Shown: positions 1 to 7,794 of the stretch, piece by piece
Layout of the letters: each line of letters begins with the position of its first letter
Numbering within the stretch: position 1 is the stretch's first letter
DNA from: Alphaproteobacteria bacterium
GTDB lineage: Bacteria > Pseudomonadota > Alphaproteobacteria > GCA-2731375
Direction of reading: 5' to 3'
NCBI GenBank assembly: GCA_028281075.1
Contig: JANQKO010000318.1
Location: 1-9,030, forward strand
DNA: 9,030 nt
Program-made: the position numbers and the translations under genes
Notes under the pieces: model-generated
The model's input: the letters and a program-made list of their open reading frames with translations, nothing else
Database searches by the model: none
What the model was told of the DNA's origin: nothing

Positions 1-1325
<1,325 letters not shown>

Positions 1326-1339
1326 GCACCCCGCCCGCC

Positions 1340-2008
1340 TCACGTTCGCTCCGCCGCCCGGACCGCCAGCAGGTCGTCCCACAGGGCGGCGAGCGCGGCG
1401 TCGACCGACCGGCCGCGCAAGGACGCGACGCCGCCGTCGCTCGCGAGCCGCTCGGCCAGGCGCAGCAGCACCGGGTGCCGGTCGGCATAGCGTCCGACCA
1501 CGGCACCATCCGGTTTGCGGGTGACGAACCAGAGCACCGGCAGCAGCTCGCAGAACACGGCGATCGGGCTGTCGAGCGGTCCGGTCCGCGTCGGCCAGCG
1601 CCGGGCGACGAAGTCGTTGATGTCGGCGAGCCCGGCAATGCCGTCCCAGAGCCAGTCGCGCGCGGCGTAACGCACGTTGCCGACGCTGCTCATGACGATC
1701 GCCGACGAACACAGCAGGCATGGCTCCAGCGTGGTCCAGACCGTATGGCCGGGATAGTCGCCCGGCGGCAGTTGCGCCAGCACGTCCATCTCGGCATGCG
1801 CGATGAAGGTCGACCGCAACCGACCCGGCGGCGCCGTGGCGTCGGCGATCCGGTTGCGCCCCTCGGCGACGATGGCGCCGGCATCGTCGGTCAGCACCGC
1901 GCCGACGCCGATATTGCCGGCGCCATGCGCCACCCAGGCCTGCGCCAGCGCCTGCCGCCAGGGCCGCGCCAGCGCCGACCAGGCATCTTCCGCCGAACGC
2001 GCGTCCAT
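1340..2008 (-). CDS. CMP/dCMP-type zinc deaminase with long C-terminal extension
   Basis: A 222-residue protein of the cytidine/deoxycytidylate/guanine deaminase fold. The zinc site is complete: HAE at residues 71-73 (metal-binding His plus proton-shuttling Glu) and PCLLC at 96-100 (two Cys ligands). The N-terminal half carries the expected strand pattern (GVGAVLTDDAGAIVAEGRN, about 34-52). After SSAIVMSSVGNVRYAA (about 101-116) there are some 100 further residues, including WDGI, DFVARRWP and ELLPVLWFV. This is more than the compact TadA/GuaD core has. The substrate (free base, nucleoside, or another amine) cannot be read from the motifs. The start at 2008 is preferred because the domain begins soon after it and GAGG lies about 9 bases upstream. 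The frame stays open further upstream, but only inside the crotonase gene. It begins 20 bases after the crotonase stop, so the two are probably co-transcribed. No signal peptide is seen, so it is cytosolic. Confidence 0.82.
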   Translation of the reverse strand: MDARSAEDAWSALARPWRQALAQAWVAHGAGNIGVGAVLTDDAGAIVAEGRNRIADATAPPGRLRSTFIAHAEMDVLAQLPPGDYPGHTVWTTLEPCLLCSSAIVMSSVGNVRYAARDWLWDGIAGLADINDFVARRWPTRTGPLDSPIAVFCELLPVLWFVTRKPDGAVVGRYADRHPVLLRLAERLASDGGVASLRGRSVDAALAALWDDLLAVRAAERT

Positions 2009-2028
2009 CCCTCGGCGCCTCGCGCCAC

Positions 2029-2784
2029 TCAGCCGCCGCGCAGCATGGCGGCGGCGGCCGCCATGGTCTCGTCCGACAGCCAGTCGCCGAACAGCGGATC
2101 GGCCTTGTCCTCGACGGCCGCGCGCATCTGCGCCAGGACCGGCCGCCGCAGCTGGTTCTTGATCTTCACGAAGCCGTCGCGCGGCAGGCGCGCCAGCGTG
2201 TCGGCCTGCTCCAGGGCCCGGTCCATCAGGCGGTCCGTGGACACCATCTCGTCGAAGACCCCCATCCTGTGCGCCTGTGCCGGCTGGACGGTCTGGCCGA
2301 ACAGCACCAGGTTCCGGAAATCCGCCGGCGCCAGCTCGGCGCGGCAAACCTCGATGCCGCCCAGCGGATAGGAAACGCCGACGCGCACCTCGGTGACGCC
2401 GACCATATAGTCGCCGTCATCGGCGATGCGCTTGTCGGTGCAGAGCACCAGGACCATGCCGCCGGCGATCGCGTGGCCGTTGACGGCGCAGACGACCGGC
2501 ACGGGCATGCGGTAGACGTTGTAGAAGGCGCGGTTCAGCGCATCGAGCAGCCGGTCCTGATCGGCCGCGTCATATTGCGGCACCCGCTTCAGATCCAGAC
2601 CGGCACAGAATGCCTTGCCCTCGCCGGTCAGCACCACGGCGCGCACCGCGTCGTCGCCGCCGAGGTCCGCGAAGACCTCGGCGACCGCGTCGGTCGCGTC
2701 CAGGTCCAGCGCGTTCGCCGGCGGCCGGCACAGGGTCACGACCGCGATGCCGTCCTGCCGTTCGACTCGTACATTCTCGGACAT
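2029..2784 (-). CDS. Enoyl-CoA hydratase/isomerase (crotonase) family protein
   Basis: A 251-residue crotonase-fold protein, normal length for the family, which acts on acyl-CoA thioesters in the cytosol, usually as trimers or hexamers. The oxyanion-hole segments are clear: FCAGLDL (residues 59-65) and NGHAIAGGM (102-110). Compared with rat enoyl-CoA hydratase, the second acidic residue is kept (E132 in TEVRVG, matching Glu164). The position matching Glu144, just after the GG pair, is Val111. Loss of that Glu fits enoyl-CoA isomerases or other crotonase reactions better than a classical hydratase. The start at 2784 is chosen over an ATG 96 bases upstream for two reasons: the ribosome site GGGAGGA (2792-2798 on the complement) sits 7 bases before it, and the longer version would run into the terminator at 2836-2868. 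The deaminase gene follows directly. A weak -10-like CATACT (2806-2811, complement) lies upstream, but no convincing -35 is seen. Confidence 0.9.
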   Translation of the reverse strand: MSENVRVERQDGIAVVTLCRPPANALDLDATDAVAEVFADLGGDDAVRAVVLTGEGKAFCAGLDLKRVPQYDAADQDRLLDALNRAFYNVYRMPVPVVCAVNGHAIAGGMVLVLCTDKRIADDGDYMVGVTEVRVGVSYPLGGIEVCRAELAPADFRNLVLFGQTVQPAQAHRMGVFDEMVSTDRLMDRALEQADTLARLPRDGFVKIKNQLRRPVLAQMRAAVEDKADPLFGDWLSDETMAAAAAMLRGG

Positions 2785-2835
2785 CGTCCAATCCTCCCTG
2801 GCCGAAGTATGGACGAACGGCGACGGCGGGTCGTT

Positions 2836-2868
2836 GAAAAAGACCGGCGCCAACCGGACGGCGCCGGC
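2836..2868 (-). terminator. Intrinsic terminator of the tctC-tctB-tctA operon
   Basis: Read on the minus strand, CCGGCGCC and GGCGCCGG form a perfect 8-bp stem (2860-2867 with 2844-2851) around an 8-base loop. It is followed by GTCTTTTTC (T-run at 2837-2841). This is the classic rho-independent form and the only such T-run signal in the window. It lies about 95 bases after the tctA stop and before the crotonase gene, so it separates the transporter operon from the crotonase-deaminase unit. The latter must then have its own promoter in about 2785-2836. The rest of the 177-base gap (2869-2961) shows nothing recognisable. Confidence 0.8.
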
Positions 2869-2961
2869 GCGAGCCCACATTTCTCACCACCACCATGGTC
2901 TGCGCGGTGCCGTGCCGCCGACAGGGCAGGAGCGCTGCGCCGCGCGATGTGGGGCATCGGG

Positions 2962-4446
2962 CTAGCGGCGCCGCGCGCGCCAGGCCGACCAGGCGAGCGT
3001 CGCGGCGATGGCGGCCAGCAGCGCGGCGCTGATCGGACGCGTGACGAACACCGTCAGGTCCATGTCGTTGGCGACCAGGCCGTTGCGCAGGTTGACCTCG
3101 ATAATCGGCCCCAGCACCAGCCCGATGACGACGGGCGCCATCGGGAAGCCGAAGCGGACCAGGACATAGCCGGCAATGCCGAGCACGGCGATGAGGCCGA
3201 CCTCGAACGGCGCATGGTGGATGGCATAGCCGCCGGCGGCGCAGAGCACGGCGATGACCGGCAGCAGGATCCGCGGCGGGATGGCCAGGATCTTCGGCAG
3301 GACCCGGCGCGCGCCCAGGCCCAGGACCAGCGTCATCAGCGCCGCGACCAGCAGGATCAACAGGATCCGCGCGAACAGGTCGCCGTTCTCGATGATGAAG
3401 AACGGCCCCGGATCGATGCCCTGGATCAGCAGCGCCCCGATCAGCACGGCCGTCACCGTGTCGCCCGGGATGCCCAGCGTCAGCAGCGGCACCAGGGCGC
3501 CGCCGGTGACGGCGTTGTTGGCCGATTCGGCCGCAATCACCCCGCGCGACGCGGCGGCCTCCTCGCTCTCGGCCGCGGCGCGCCGGCGGCCGGACTGTCC
3601 GTAGGCGATCCAGGCCGCGATCGTCGGACCGGTGCCGGGCAGGACGCCGATGCCGGTGCCGATCAGCGCGCTCTTCAGCAGCAGCCGGCCATGGCGCAGC
3701 AGCAGTCCCGGCAGGCGCCGCAGCGCATGCCGCCGCTGCGGCGGCAGGACCGCGGCGTCCCGGCCCGCGGCCGCCTGCATCAGCAGCTCGGCGACGGCGA
3801 AGAACGCGATCAGCGCCGGGATCAGCGGCACGCCGCCCTGCAGCTCGGGCAGCCCCAACGTGAACCGCGTCGTGCCACCGACCTCGTCGATGCCGACGGT
3901 GCCGAGACCCATGCCGAGCGCGGCGCCGACGATGCCCTTCAGCACCGAGCCGCCGGACACGGCGGCGACGCAGATCAGGCCGAACAGGCCGAGCGCGAAA
4001 TACTCGACGGAGGTGAAGGCCAGGGCGACGTTGGCCAGGTTCGGCGCCGCCACCATCAGCACGCCGATCGAAAACAGCCCGCCGACCACCGACGCGACCA
4101 CGGCCAGGCTGATCGCCAGATCGGCCTTGCCGGCGCGCGCCAGCCGGTAGCCGTCGAGCGCCGTGGCGGCGTTACCCGGCGCGCCCGGCGTGTTGATCAG
4201 GATGGCCGGGATCGAGCCGGCGAAATAGCCGGCCGAGTAGATGCCGAGCAGCAGCGCCATGGCGACATCGAAGCCGACGCCGAAGGTCAGCGGCGTGGCG
4301 ATGGCGACACCGGTGGTCGCGGTCAGCCCGGGCGACGCGCCGAACACGAAACCCATCAGCACGCCGACCAGGATCCAGCTCAGGATCTTGAGCTGGAACA
4401 CCGCCGCGGCGCCGGCGGCGACGGTATCGAACGGAATCAGATCCAT
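2962..4446 (-). CDS. tctA: Tripartite tricarboxylate transporter, large membrane subunit TctA
   Basis: The roughly 12-helix permease of a TTT secondary transporter. It moves a carboxylate-type solute delivered by the periplasmic TctC-like protein, driven by an ion gradient. At 494 residues it is the usual family length. The two hallmark repeated motifs are present: GVLMGFVFGASPGLTATTG (residues 28-46), followed by TPLTFG, and later LGIPGDTVTAVLIGALLIQG (324-343). NTPGAPGNAATALDGY (85-100) is also characteristic. Hydrophobic helices run throughout, broken by a charged, Arg-rich cytoplasmic loop at about 285-302. The start at 4446 overlaps the end of tctB by 10 bases (ATGGATCTGA holds both the tctA start and the tctB stop) and has no clear ribosome site, so translation is probably coupled to tctB. 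A longer open frame to 4554 exists but would lie inside tctB. The substrate is unknown. Confidence 0.95.
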   Translation of the reverse strand: MDLIPFDTVAAGAAAVFQLKILSWILVGVLMGFVFGASPGLTATTGVAIATPLTFGVGFDVAMALLLGIYSAGYFAGSIPAILINTPGAPGNAATALDGYRLARAGKADLAISLAVVASVVGGLFSIGVLMVAAPNLANVALAFTSVEYFALGLFGLICVAAVSGGSVLKGIVGAALGMGLGTVGIDEVGGTTRFTLGLPELQGGVPLIPALIAFFAVAELLMQAAAGRDAAVLPPQRRHALRRLPGLLLRHGRLLLKSALIGTGIGVLPGTGPTIAAWIAYGQSGRRRAAAESEEAAASRGVIAAESANNAVTGGALVPLLTLGIPGDTVTAVLIGALLIQGIDPGPFFIIENGDLFARILLILLVAALMTLVLGLGARRVLPKILAIPPRILLPVIAVLCAAGGYAIHHAPFEVGLIAVLGIAGYVLVRFGFPMAPVVIGLVLGPIIEVNLRNGLVANDMDLTVFVTRPISAALLAAIAATLAWSAWRARRR

Positions 4447-4871
4447 ACCGGCAGCAGCACGGTGAAGCCGTGACGGAACAGCAGGTAGGTGGCGGCCGAG
4501 ACGGCGGCCGGCAGGAGCAGCAGTTCGAGCCACTTCCGCGCCCCCAGGACCCACATCGCGGCCAGCACGAAGGCCCAGGTGCCGAGCCGGAAGTCGACCA
4601 TGCGGAAGGTCACGGCATAGACCAGGAACAGCGTGGCGAAGGCGATGCCGCGCCAGGCCAGCAGGCGACCGACGACGTCGCCCAGCAGCGCGCCGCCGGG
4701 ATTGACCGCCAGCGCGACGCCCCCGACCACCAGCACGGCGGCCAGCACGTAGGGGAAAAACCGCGCCGACAGCGTCGGCTGGCCGGCCAGGATGTCGATC
4801 TGCGCGGTGGCCACGGCCAGCCCGAGCCCGGCGGCGGCCGAGACGATTCCGGCGATCCTGTCGGCTTTCAT
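4437..4871 (-). CDS. tctB: Tripartite tricarboxylate transporter, small membrane subunit TctB
   Basis: A 144-residue small membrane partner of TctA, normal size for this poorly conserved subunit. Hydrophobic segments are visible at about residues 8-26, 38-57, 73-88, 95-110 and 116-132. The ARFFPYVLA stretch (37-45) after the first helix and the C-terminal GFTVLLPVW (135-143) are typical of TctB. Identification rests on these features and on its place between the binding protein and TctA. The start at 4871 has only a weak upstream purine stretch. The 38 bases separating it from the tctC-like gene contain no terminator, so the three genes form one operon. Confidence 0.9.
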   Translation of the reverse strand: MKADRIAGIVSAAAGLGLAVATAQIDILAGQPTLSARFFPYVLAAVLVVGGVALAVNPGGALLGDVVGRLLAWRGIAFATLFLVYAVTFRMVDFRLGTWAFVLAAMWVLGARKWLELLLLPAAVSAATYLLFRHGFTVLLPVWI

Positions 4872-4909
4872 ATCGGCGCGATCCGATACCGGGCCGGCCG
4901 CCGCGACGG

Positions 4910-5881
4910 CTATTTCATCAAGCCGATGTCCTTCAACACGACGGCATGCTTGGCGACGTTGGCGTCGATCCGCCGCTGGAACGCGGCGCCGTCCAGGAAG
5001 GCCTCGTTCAGGTTGAACTTCCTGTAGAGGTCGCGGGTCGCCTGGGTGTTGGCGACTGCCGAAACCGCCTCGCGCAGCTTGCCGACCACCTCGCCGGGCG
5101 CGCCGCTATGCGTCAGCAGCCCGAACCAGACCGCGACGTCGACGTCGAAGCCCTGTTCCCTGAACGTCGGCACGTCGGGCAGATAGGGCACCCGCCGCTC
5201 CGCCGCGACCGCCAGCACGCGGAGTTTCCCGGCCTTGGCCAGGCTGGTGTAGTTCGAGGCGCCGACGAAGACGAAGTCGACCTCGCCCGACAGGGTCTTG
5301 GTCACGGCGCCCTTGCCGCCGCGGCCGCCGATATGGACCATCTTGACGCCCTGGTCCCTGGCGAAGATCTCCATGTTGATGTGCTGGGTCGCGCCGGGAC
5401 CGGGCGTCGCGTACTTGACGCGGCCGTCGGCCTCGCGAGCCGCCGCGACGATGTCGTTCACCGACTGAAACGGACTGTCGGCGGCGACCGCCAGGCCGAT
5501 CGGCACCTCGACCAGTTGCGCGATCGGCACGAAGTCGGCGGTCTTGTAGCCCGGGTCCTTGATCAGCGGCCGGGCGGTCAGCGCGCCGGTCGAGCCCATC
5601 AGCAGCGTATAGCCGTCGCGCCTGGCCTTGTTGGCTTCCGCCGTGCCCTTGCCGCCGCCGGCGCCGGGAATGTTCTTGACGATGAAGGGCACGCCCATGC
5701 TGTCCTTCAGCCGCTCCGCGATCACGCGGGCGGCACCGTCCAGGGCGTCGCCGGCGCCGAACGGCACGATGATCTCGACCGGTTTTTCCGGATATCCCGC
5801 GGCGGCGGACGGTACCGCCGTCACCGTCGCCAGCCCGATCGCGACGGCCATCCCGCCGACCCATGCAGACAATTTCATCAT
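4910..5881 (-). CDS. tctC: Bug/TctC family periplasmic solute-binding protein
   Basis: A 323-residue extracytoplasmic binding protein that captures the substrate for TctA/TctB. Residues 1-28 form a signal peptide: MMK, a hydrophobic run, and a likely cut after PSAAA. The mature protein starts GYPEKPVEIIVPFGAGDALD (29-48), the Bug-family signature whose Asp48 region holds the ligand carboxylate. Then follow KNIPGAGGGKGT, GYTLLMGS and KYATPGPGATQHINME. In most members the loop reads PxGGxxD; here it is GAGDALD, with an acidic residue in place of the second Gly, which may affect the ligand. Two ATGs lie side by side (5881 and 5878). The ribosome site GGGAGG (5888-5893, complement) is 6 bases before the first, which is why 5881 is used. 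It is the first gene of the operon, transcribed away from gntR. Bug proteins bind varied carboxylates, including amino acids and aromatic acids, so the name does not imply tricarboxylate. Confidence 0.93.
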   Translation of the reverse strand: MMKLSAWVGGMAVAIGLATVTAVPSAAAGYPEKPVEIIVPFGAGDALDGAARVIAERLKDSMGVPFIVKNIPGAGGGKGTAEANKARRDGYTLLMGSTGALTARPLIKDPGYKTADFVPIAQLVEVPIGLAVAADSPFQSVNDIVAAAREADGRVKYATPGPGATQHINMEIFARDQGVKMVHIGGRGGKGAVTKTLSGEVDFVFVGASNYTSLAKAGKLRVLAVAAERRVPYLPDVPTFREQGFDVDVAVWFGLLTHSGAPGEVVGKLREAVSAVANTQATRDLYRKFNLNEAFLDGAAFQRRIDANVAKHAVVLKDIGLMK

Positions 5882-5932
5882 TCGGAGCCTCCCAGACTCA
5901 GCCGCTGGTCAGCCGACACCGACCAGATCCCA

Positions 5933-5961
5933 TTGACCCGCAAATCTTACTTATCTATACA
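5933..5961 (+). promoter_or_regulatory. Predicted promoter for gntR and downstream genes
   Basis: TTGACC (5933-5938), a 17-base spacer, then TATACA (5956-5961) make a good sigma-70-type match in otherwise GC-rich DNA. The predicted start of transcription is near 5968, giving a very short leader before the gntR ATG at 5984. The -10 hexamer is the left half of the palindrome at 5956-5967, so a protein bound there would block it. Predicted by eye only. Confidence 0.55.
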
Positions 5962-5970
5962 TGTATATAC
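5956..5970. promoter_or_regulatory. Candidate GntR/HutC operator between tctC and gntR
   Basis: TATACATGTATA (5956-5967) is a perfect 12-base palindrome in an AT-rich island. Overlapping it, GTATATAC (5963-5970) fits the published HutC-subfamily operator form GTMTAKAC. On the minus strand a second, one-mismatch copy (GTATAGAT, 5960-5953) follows exactly 10 bases after the first. The site covers the -10 regions predicted for both divergent promoters. This suggests that the adjacent regulator represses itself and the transporter. Binding is inferred, not shown. Confidence 0.6.
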
Positions 5971-5991
5971 TAATATGGAGACGATGGTCAA
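5962..5991 (-). promoter_or_regulatory. Predicted promoter for the tctC-tctB-tctA operon
   Basis: Read on the minus strand, TTGACC (5986-5991), an 18-base spacer, then TATACA (5962-5967). Predicted transcription starts near 5955, about 74 bases before the tctC ATG. The -35 lies inside the first codons of gntR, and the -10 is the right half of the shared palindrome. It mirrors the rightward promoter, with the same hexamers and a spacer one base longer. Confidence 0.5.
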
Positions 5992-6739
5992 TTTGGACTC
6001 CCGGATGCCGAACGATGCTCGGCCACTGCCGCTTTACCAGGCCATCAAGAACTACGTCATCGATCACATCGATTCCGGGCAGTGGGCGCCGGGAACGCGC
6101 ATTCCGTCGGAAGCCGAAATCGTCCGGCACCTGGGCGCGTCGCGGATGACCGTCAACCGGGCGATCCGGGAGCTCTATGCCGAGGGCCGCGTCACCCGCA
6201 TCCAGGGCGTCGGCACCTTCGTCGCGCCACCACGGCCGCAAACGACGCTGCTGGACATCAGGAGCATCCGCGACGAGATCGCCGGGCGCGGCGGCGACCA
6301 TGGCTGCCGGGTCATATCCATGGGCGCGGAACGCGCGCCCGAACGCCTGGCCGGCGCGTTGGAGATCGCGGTCGGCGCGCCGGTGTTTCACATCGTCCTG
6401 GTGCATGCCGAGAACGGCCGCCCGATTCAGATCGAGGACCGCCACGTCAACGCCGCGGTCGCGCCGGCGTTTTTGGAACAGGATTTCACCCGCGCCACGC
6501 CGAGCGACTACCTGCTCGGCTTTCTGCCGGTGACCGAGATCGAGCACACGATCACCTCGCGGCTGCCGAACGACCGGGAACGTGAACTGCTGCGGATCGC
6601 GGCGACGGAGCCGTGCCTGGAGCTCGATCGCCGCTCCTGGTCGGGTCGGCGCGTGGTCACCCGCGTCCGGCTGCTGAACCGCGGCGCCGAATACAGCGTC
6701 GGCGGCCGGTTCCGGGTCGACGGCGTCACGCACGGTTAG
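5984..6739 (+). CDS. GntR-family transcriptional regulator, HutC subfamily (UTRA domain)
   Basis: A 251-residue repressor-type protein. The N-terminal winged helix is at about residues 16-80: PLYQAIKNYVIDHI, then WAPGTRIPSEAEIVRHLGAS, the recognition segment RMTVNRAIRELYAEG, and the wing RIQGVGTFVA. The rest (about 95-245) is a UTRA ligand-binding domain, with FHIVLVHAENGRPIQIEDRHVN and the terminal VTRVRLLNRGAEYSVGGRFR. HutC-type regulators usually bind a small metabolite of the pathway they control. Three in-frame ATGs are possible: 5975, 5984 and 6005. I use 5984, which has GGAG (5977-5980) just upstream, though the 3-base spacing is short. An open frame far upstream is only antisense to the binding-protein gene. 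The gene lies divergent to the TTT operon and 24 bases before the OCD-family gene, so it likely controls both arms and itself. Confidence 0.92.
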   Translation: MVNLDSRMPNDARPLPLYQAIKNYVIDHIDSGQWAPGTRIPSEAEIVRHLGASRMTVNRAIRELYAEGRVTRIQGVGTFVAPPRPQTTLLDIRSIRDEIAGRGGDHGCRVISMGAERAPERLAGALEIAVGAPVFHIVLVHAENGRPIQIEDRHVNAAVAPAFLEQDFTRATPSDYLLGFLPVTEIEHTITSRLPNDRERELLRIAATEPCLELDRRSWSGRRVVTRVRLLNRGAEYSVGGRFRVDGVTHG

Positions 6740-6763
6740 CGAACGGGAAGCGGAAGGAACGAC

Positions 6764-7768
6764 ATGCAGCGGATCGATATCGCCTATATCAACGGGCCCG
6801 ACGTGCGGGAACTGGCGCTGACCGACGCGGAGATCCTGGCCGCGGTCGAGGATGCCGTACGCGCCCAGGGCAACGGCGAAACGGTGATCGAGCCGCGGGT
6901 CCACCTGGTGCCGGAATCCTCGGACAAAGGCCACTTCAACGTCCTGCGCGGCTATGTCAAGCCGCTGGGCGTCGCCGGCGTGAAGGTGGTCGGCGACTTC
7001 GTCGACAACTACAAGCACGACCTGCCATCGGAGCTGGCGATCCTCAATCTGTTCGACCCGGAAACCGGCATGCCCAGGGCGATCGTCGACGCCAGCGCCA
7101 TCACCGACATGCGCACCGGCGCCATGACCGCGATCGGCGCCAAGTATCTCGCCCGCAAGAACTGCAAGGTGCTGGGTCACATCGGCGCGCGCGGCACGGC
7201 CTATTGGAACGTGCGCCTGCTGAACCACCTGTTCGACTTCGACGAGATCCGGGTCCATTCCCGCCGGCCGGAAAGCCGCGAGGCCTTCGGCCGCCGGTTG
7301 CAGGCCGACCTCGGCAAGCCGATCCGCGTCGTCGACAACTGGCGCGACTGCCTGGAGGGCGCCGACATCATGGTCGAGGCCTCGCGCCTGCCCGAGCCGA
7401 GCCCGCATTTCCTGACGGCATGGGTCAACAAGGGCGCCTTCGTGGTGCCCTACGGCACCATGAGCGCGGTGGAGTTCTCGCTCACCGATATCATGGACAA
7501 GATCGTCGTCGACGACTGGGTTCAGTGCCAGCCGGGCCGGCCGTTCGGCGCGCTGCGCCGGCATGTCGACGAAGGCAAGGTGACGCAGGACAGCCTGCAC
7601 GCCGAGATGGGCGAGATCGTCGCCGGCCGGAAGCCGAGCCGTGAAAGCGACGACGAGACCAATCTGTTCTGGCATCGCGGCCTCGGCACGACCGATATCG
7701 CGCTGGGCTGGGCCATGCTGGCCAAGGCCGAGAAGCTGGGCATCGGCCAGACATTGCGGTTCGCCTGA
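6764..7768 (+). CDS. Ornithine cyclodeaminase/mu-crystallin family protein
   Basis: A 334-residue NAD(P)-binding protein of the OCD/mu-crystallin family, whose known members include ornithine cyclodeaminase, alanine dehydrogenase (archaeal type) and ketimine reductases. The substrate-carboxylate residues appear kept: R45 (EPRVHL), K74 (GVKVVGDF) and R117 (TDMRTGA). Two features are unusual. The Rossmann loop reads GARGTA (141-146), i.e. G-x-x-G-x-A, rather than the usual GxGxxA. Where ornithine cyclodeaminase has the GGDxPGKTEL segment with catalytic Asp228, this protein reads PYGTMSAVEFS (229-239), with no Asp. So it is probably an OCD-fold oxidoreductase or related enzyme, not a true cyclodeaminase. 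The start has the ribosome site GGAAGGA (6752-6758) 5 bases upstream. It is likely co-transcribed with gntR and cytosolic. Substrate unknown; perhaps an imino or amino acid imported by the neighbouring transporter. Confidence 0.86.
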   Translation: MQRIDIAYINGPDVRELALTDAEILAAVEDAVRAQGNGETVIEPRVHLVPESSDKGHFNVLRGYVKPLGVAGVKVVGDFVDNYKHDLPSELAILNLFDPETGMPRAIVDASAITDMRTGAMTAIGAKYLARKNCKVLGHIGARGTAYWNVRLLNHLFDFDEIRVHSRRPESREAFGRRLQADLGKPIRVVDNWRDCLEGADIMVEASRLPEPSPHFLTAWVNKGAFVVPYGTMSAVEFSLTDIMDKIVVDDWVQCQPGRPFGALRRHVDEGKVTQDSLHAEMGEIVAGRKPSRESDDETNLFWHRGLGTTDIALGWAMLAKAEKLGIGQTLRFA

Positions 7769-7769
7769 C

Positions 7770-7787
7770 ACCCGGCGCGGGCCGGGT
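7770..7787 (+). other. Intercistronic hairpin before the PhnD-like gene
   Basis: ACCCGGC (7770-7776) pairs perfectly with GCCGGGT (7781-7787) around the 4-base loop GCGG. It starts two bases after the stop of the OCD-family gene and ends 7 bases before the next ATG. It would therefore occupy the ribosome-binding region of that gene, where no separate Shine-Dalgarno sequence is visible. It may lower translation or protect the upstream message. It has no T-run, so it is unlikely to be a terminator. Confidence 0.4.
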
Positions 7788-7794
7788 CGACGCC

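Noticed and set aside
2785..2880. A longer crotonase start at an ATG 96 bases upstream.
   Set aside because: It would begin beyond the tctA terminator, its extra residues match nothing in the family, and the inner ATG has a strong ribosome site.
2269..4473. A 734-residue open frame on the + strand, opposite tctA and the crotonase gene.
   Set aside because: It is rich in Arg, Gln, Asp and His with no domain pattern, and it is the mirror of well-recognised genes. Long antisense open frames are expected at this G+C content.
5966..5971. TATACT as an alternative -10 for gntR.
   Set aside because: It would put the transcript start at about 5978, inside the likely ribosome site, and no -35 sits at the right distance. 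TATACA at 5956-5961 fits TTGACC with a 17-base spacer.
4946..5983. A 5' extension of the gntR frame that would make a 597-residue fusion.
   Set aside because: The extension is antisense to the binding-protein gene, and the winged-helix domain starts normally at about 6029. The promoter also lies inside the extension.
5951..7771. A 606-residue open frame on the minus strand, opposite gntR and the OCD-family gene.
   Set aside because: Both genes on the other strand have clear family motifs and good starts. The antisense product has no recognisable fold and would begin in the operator.
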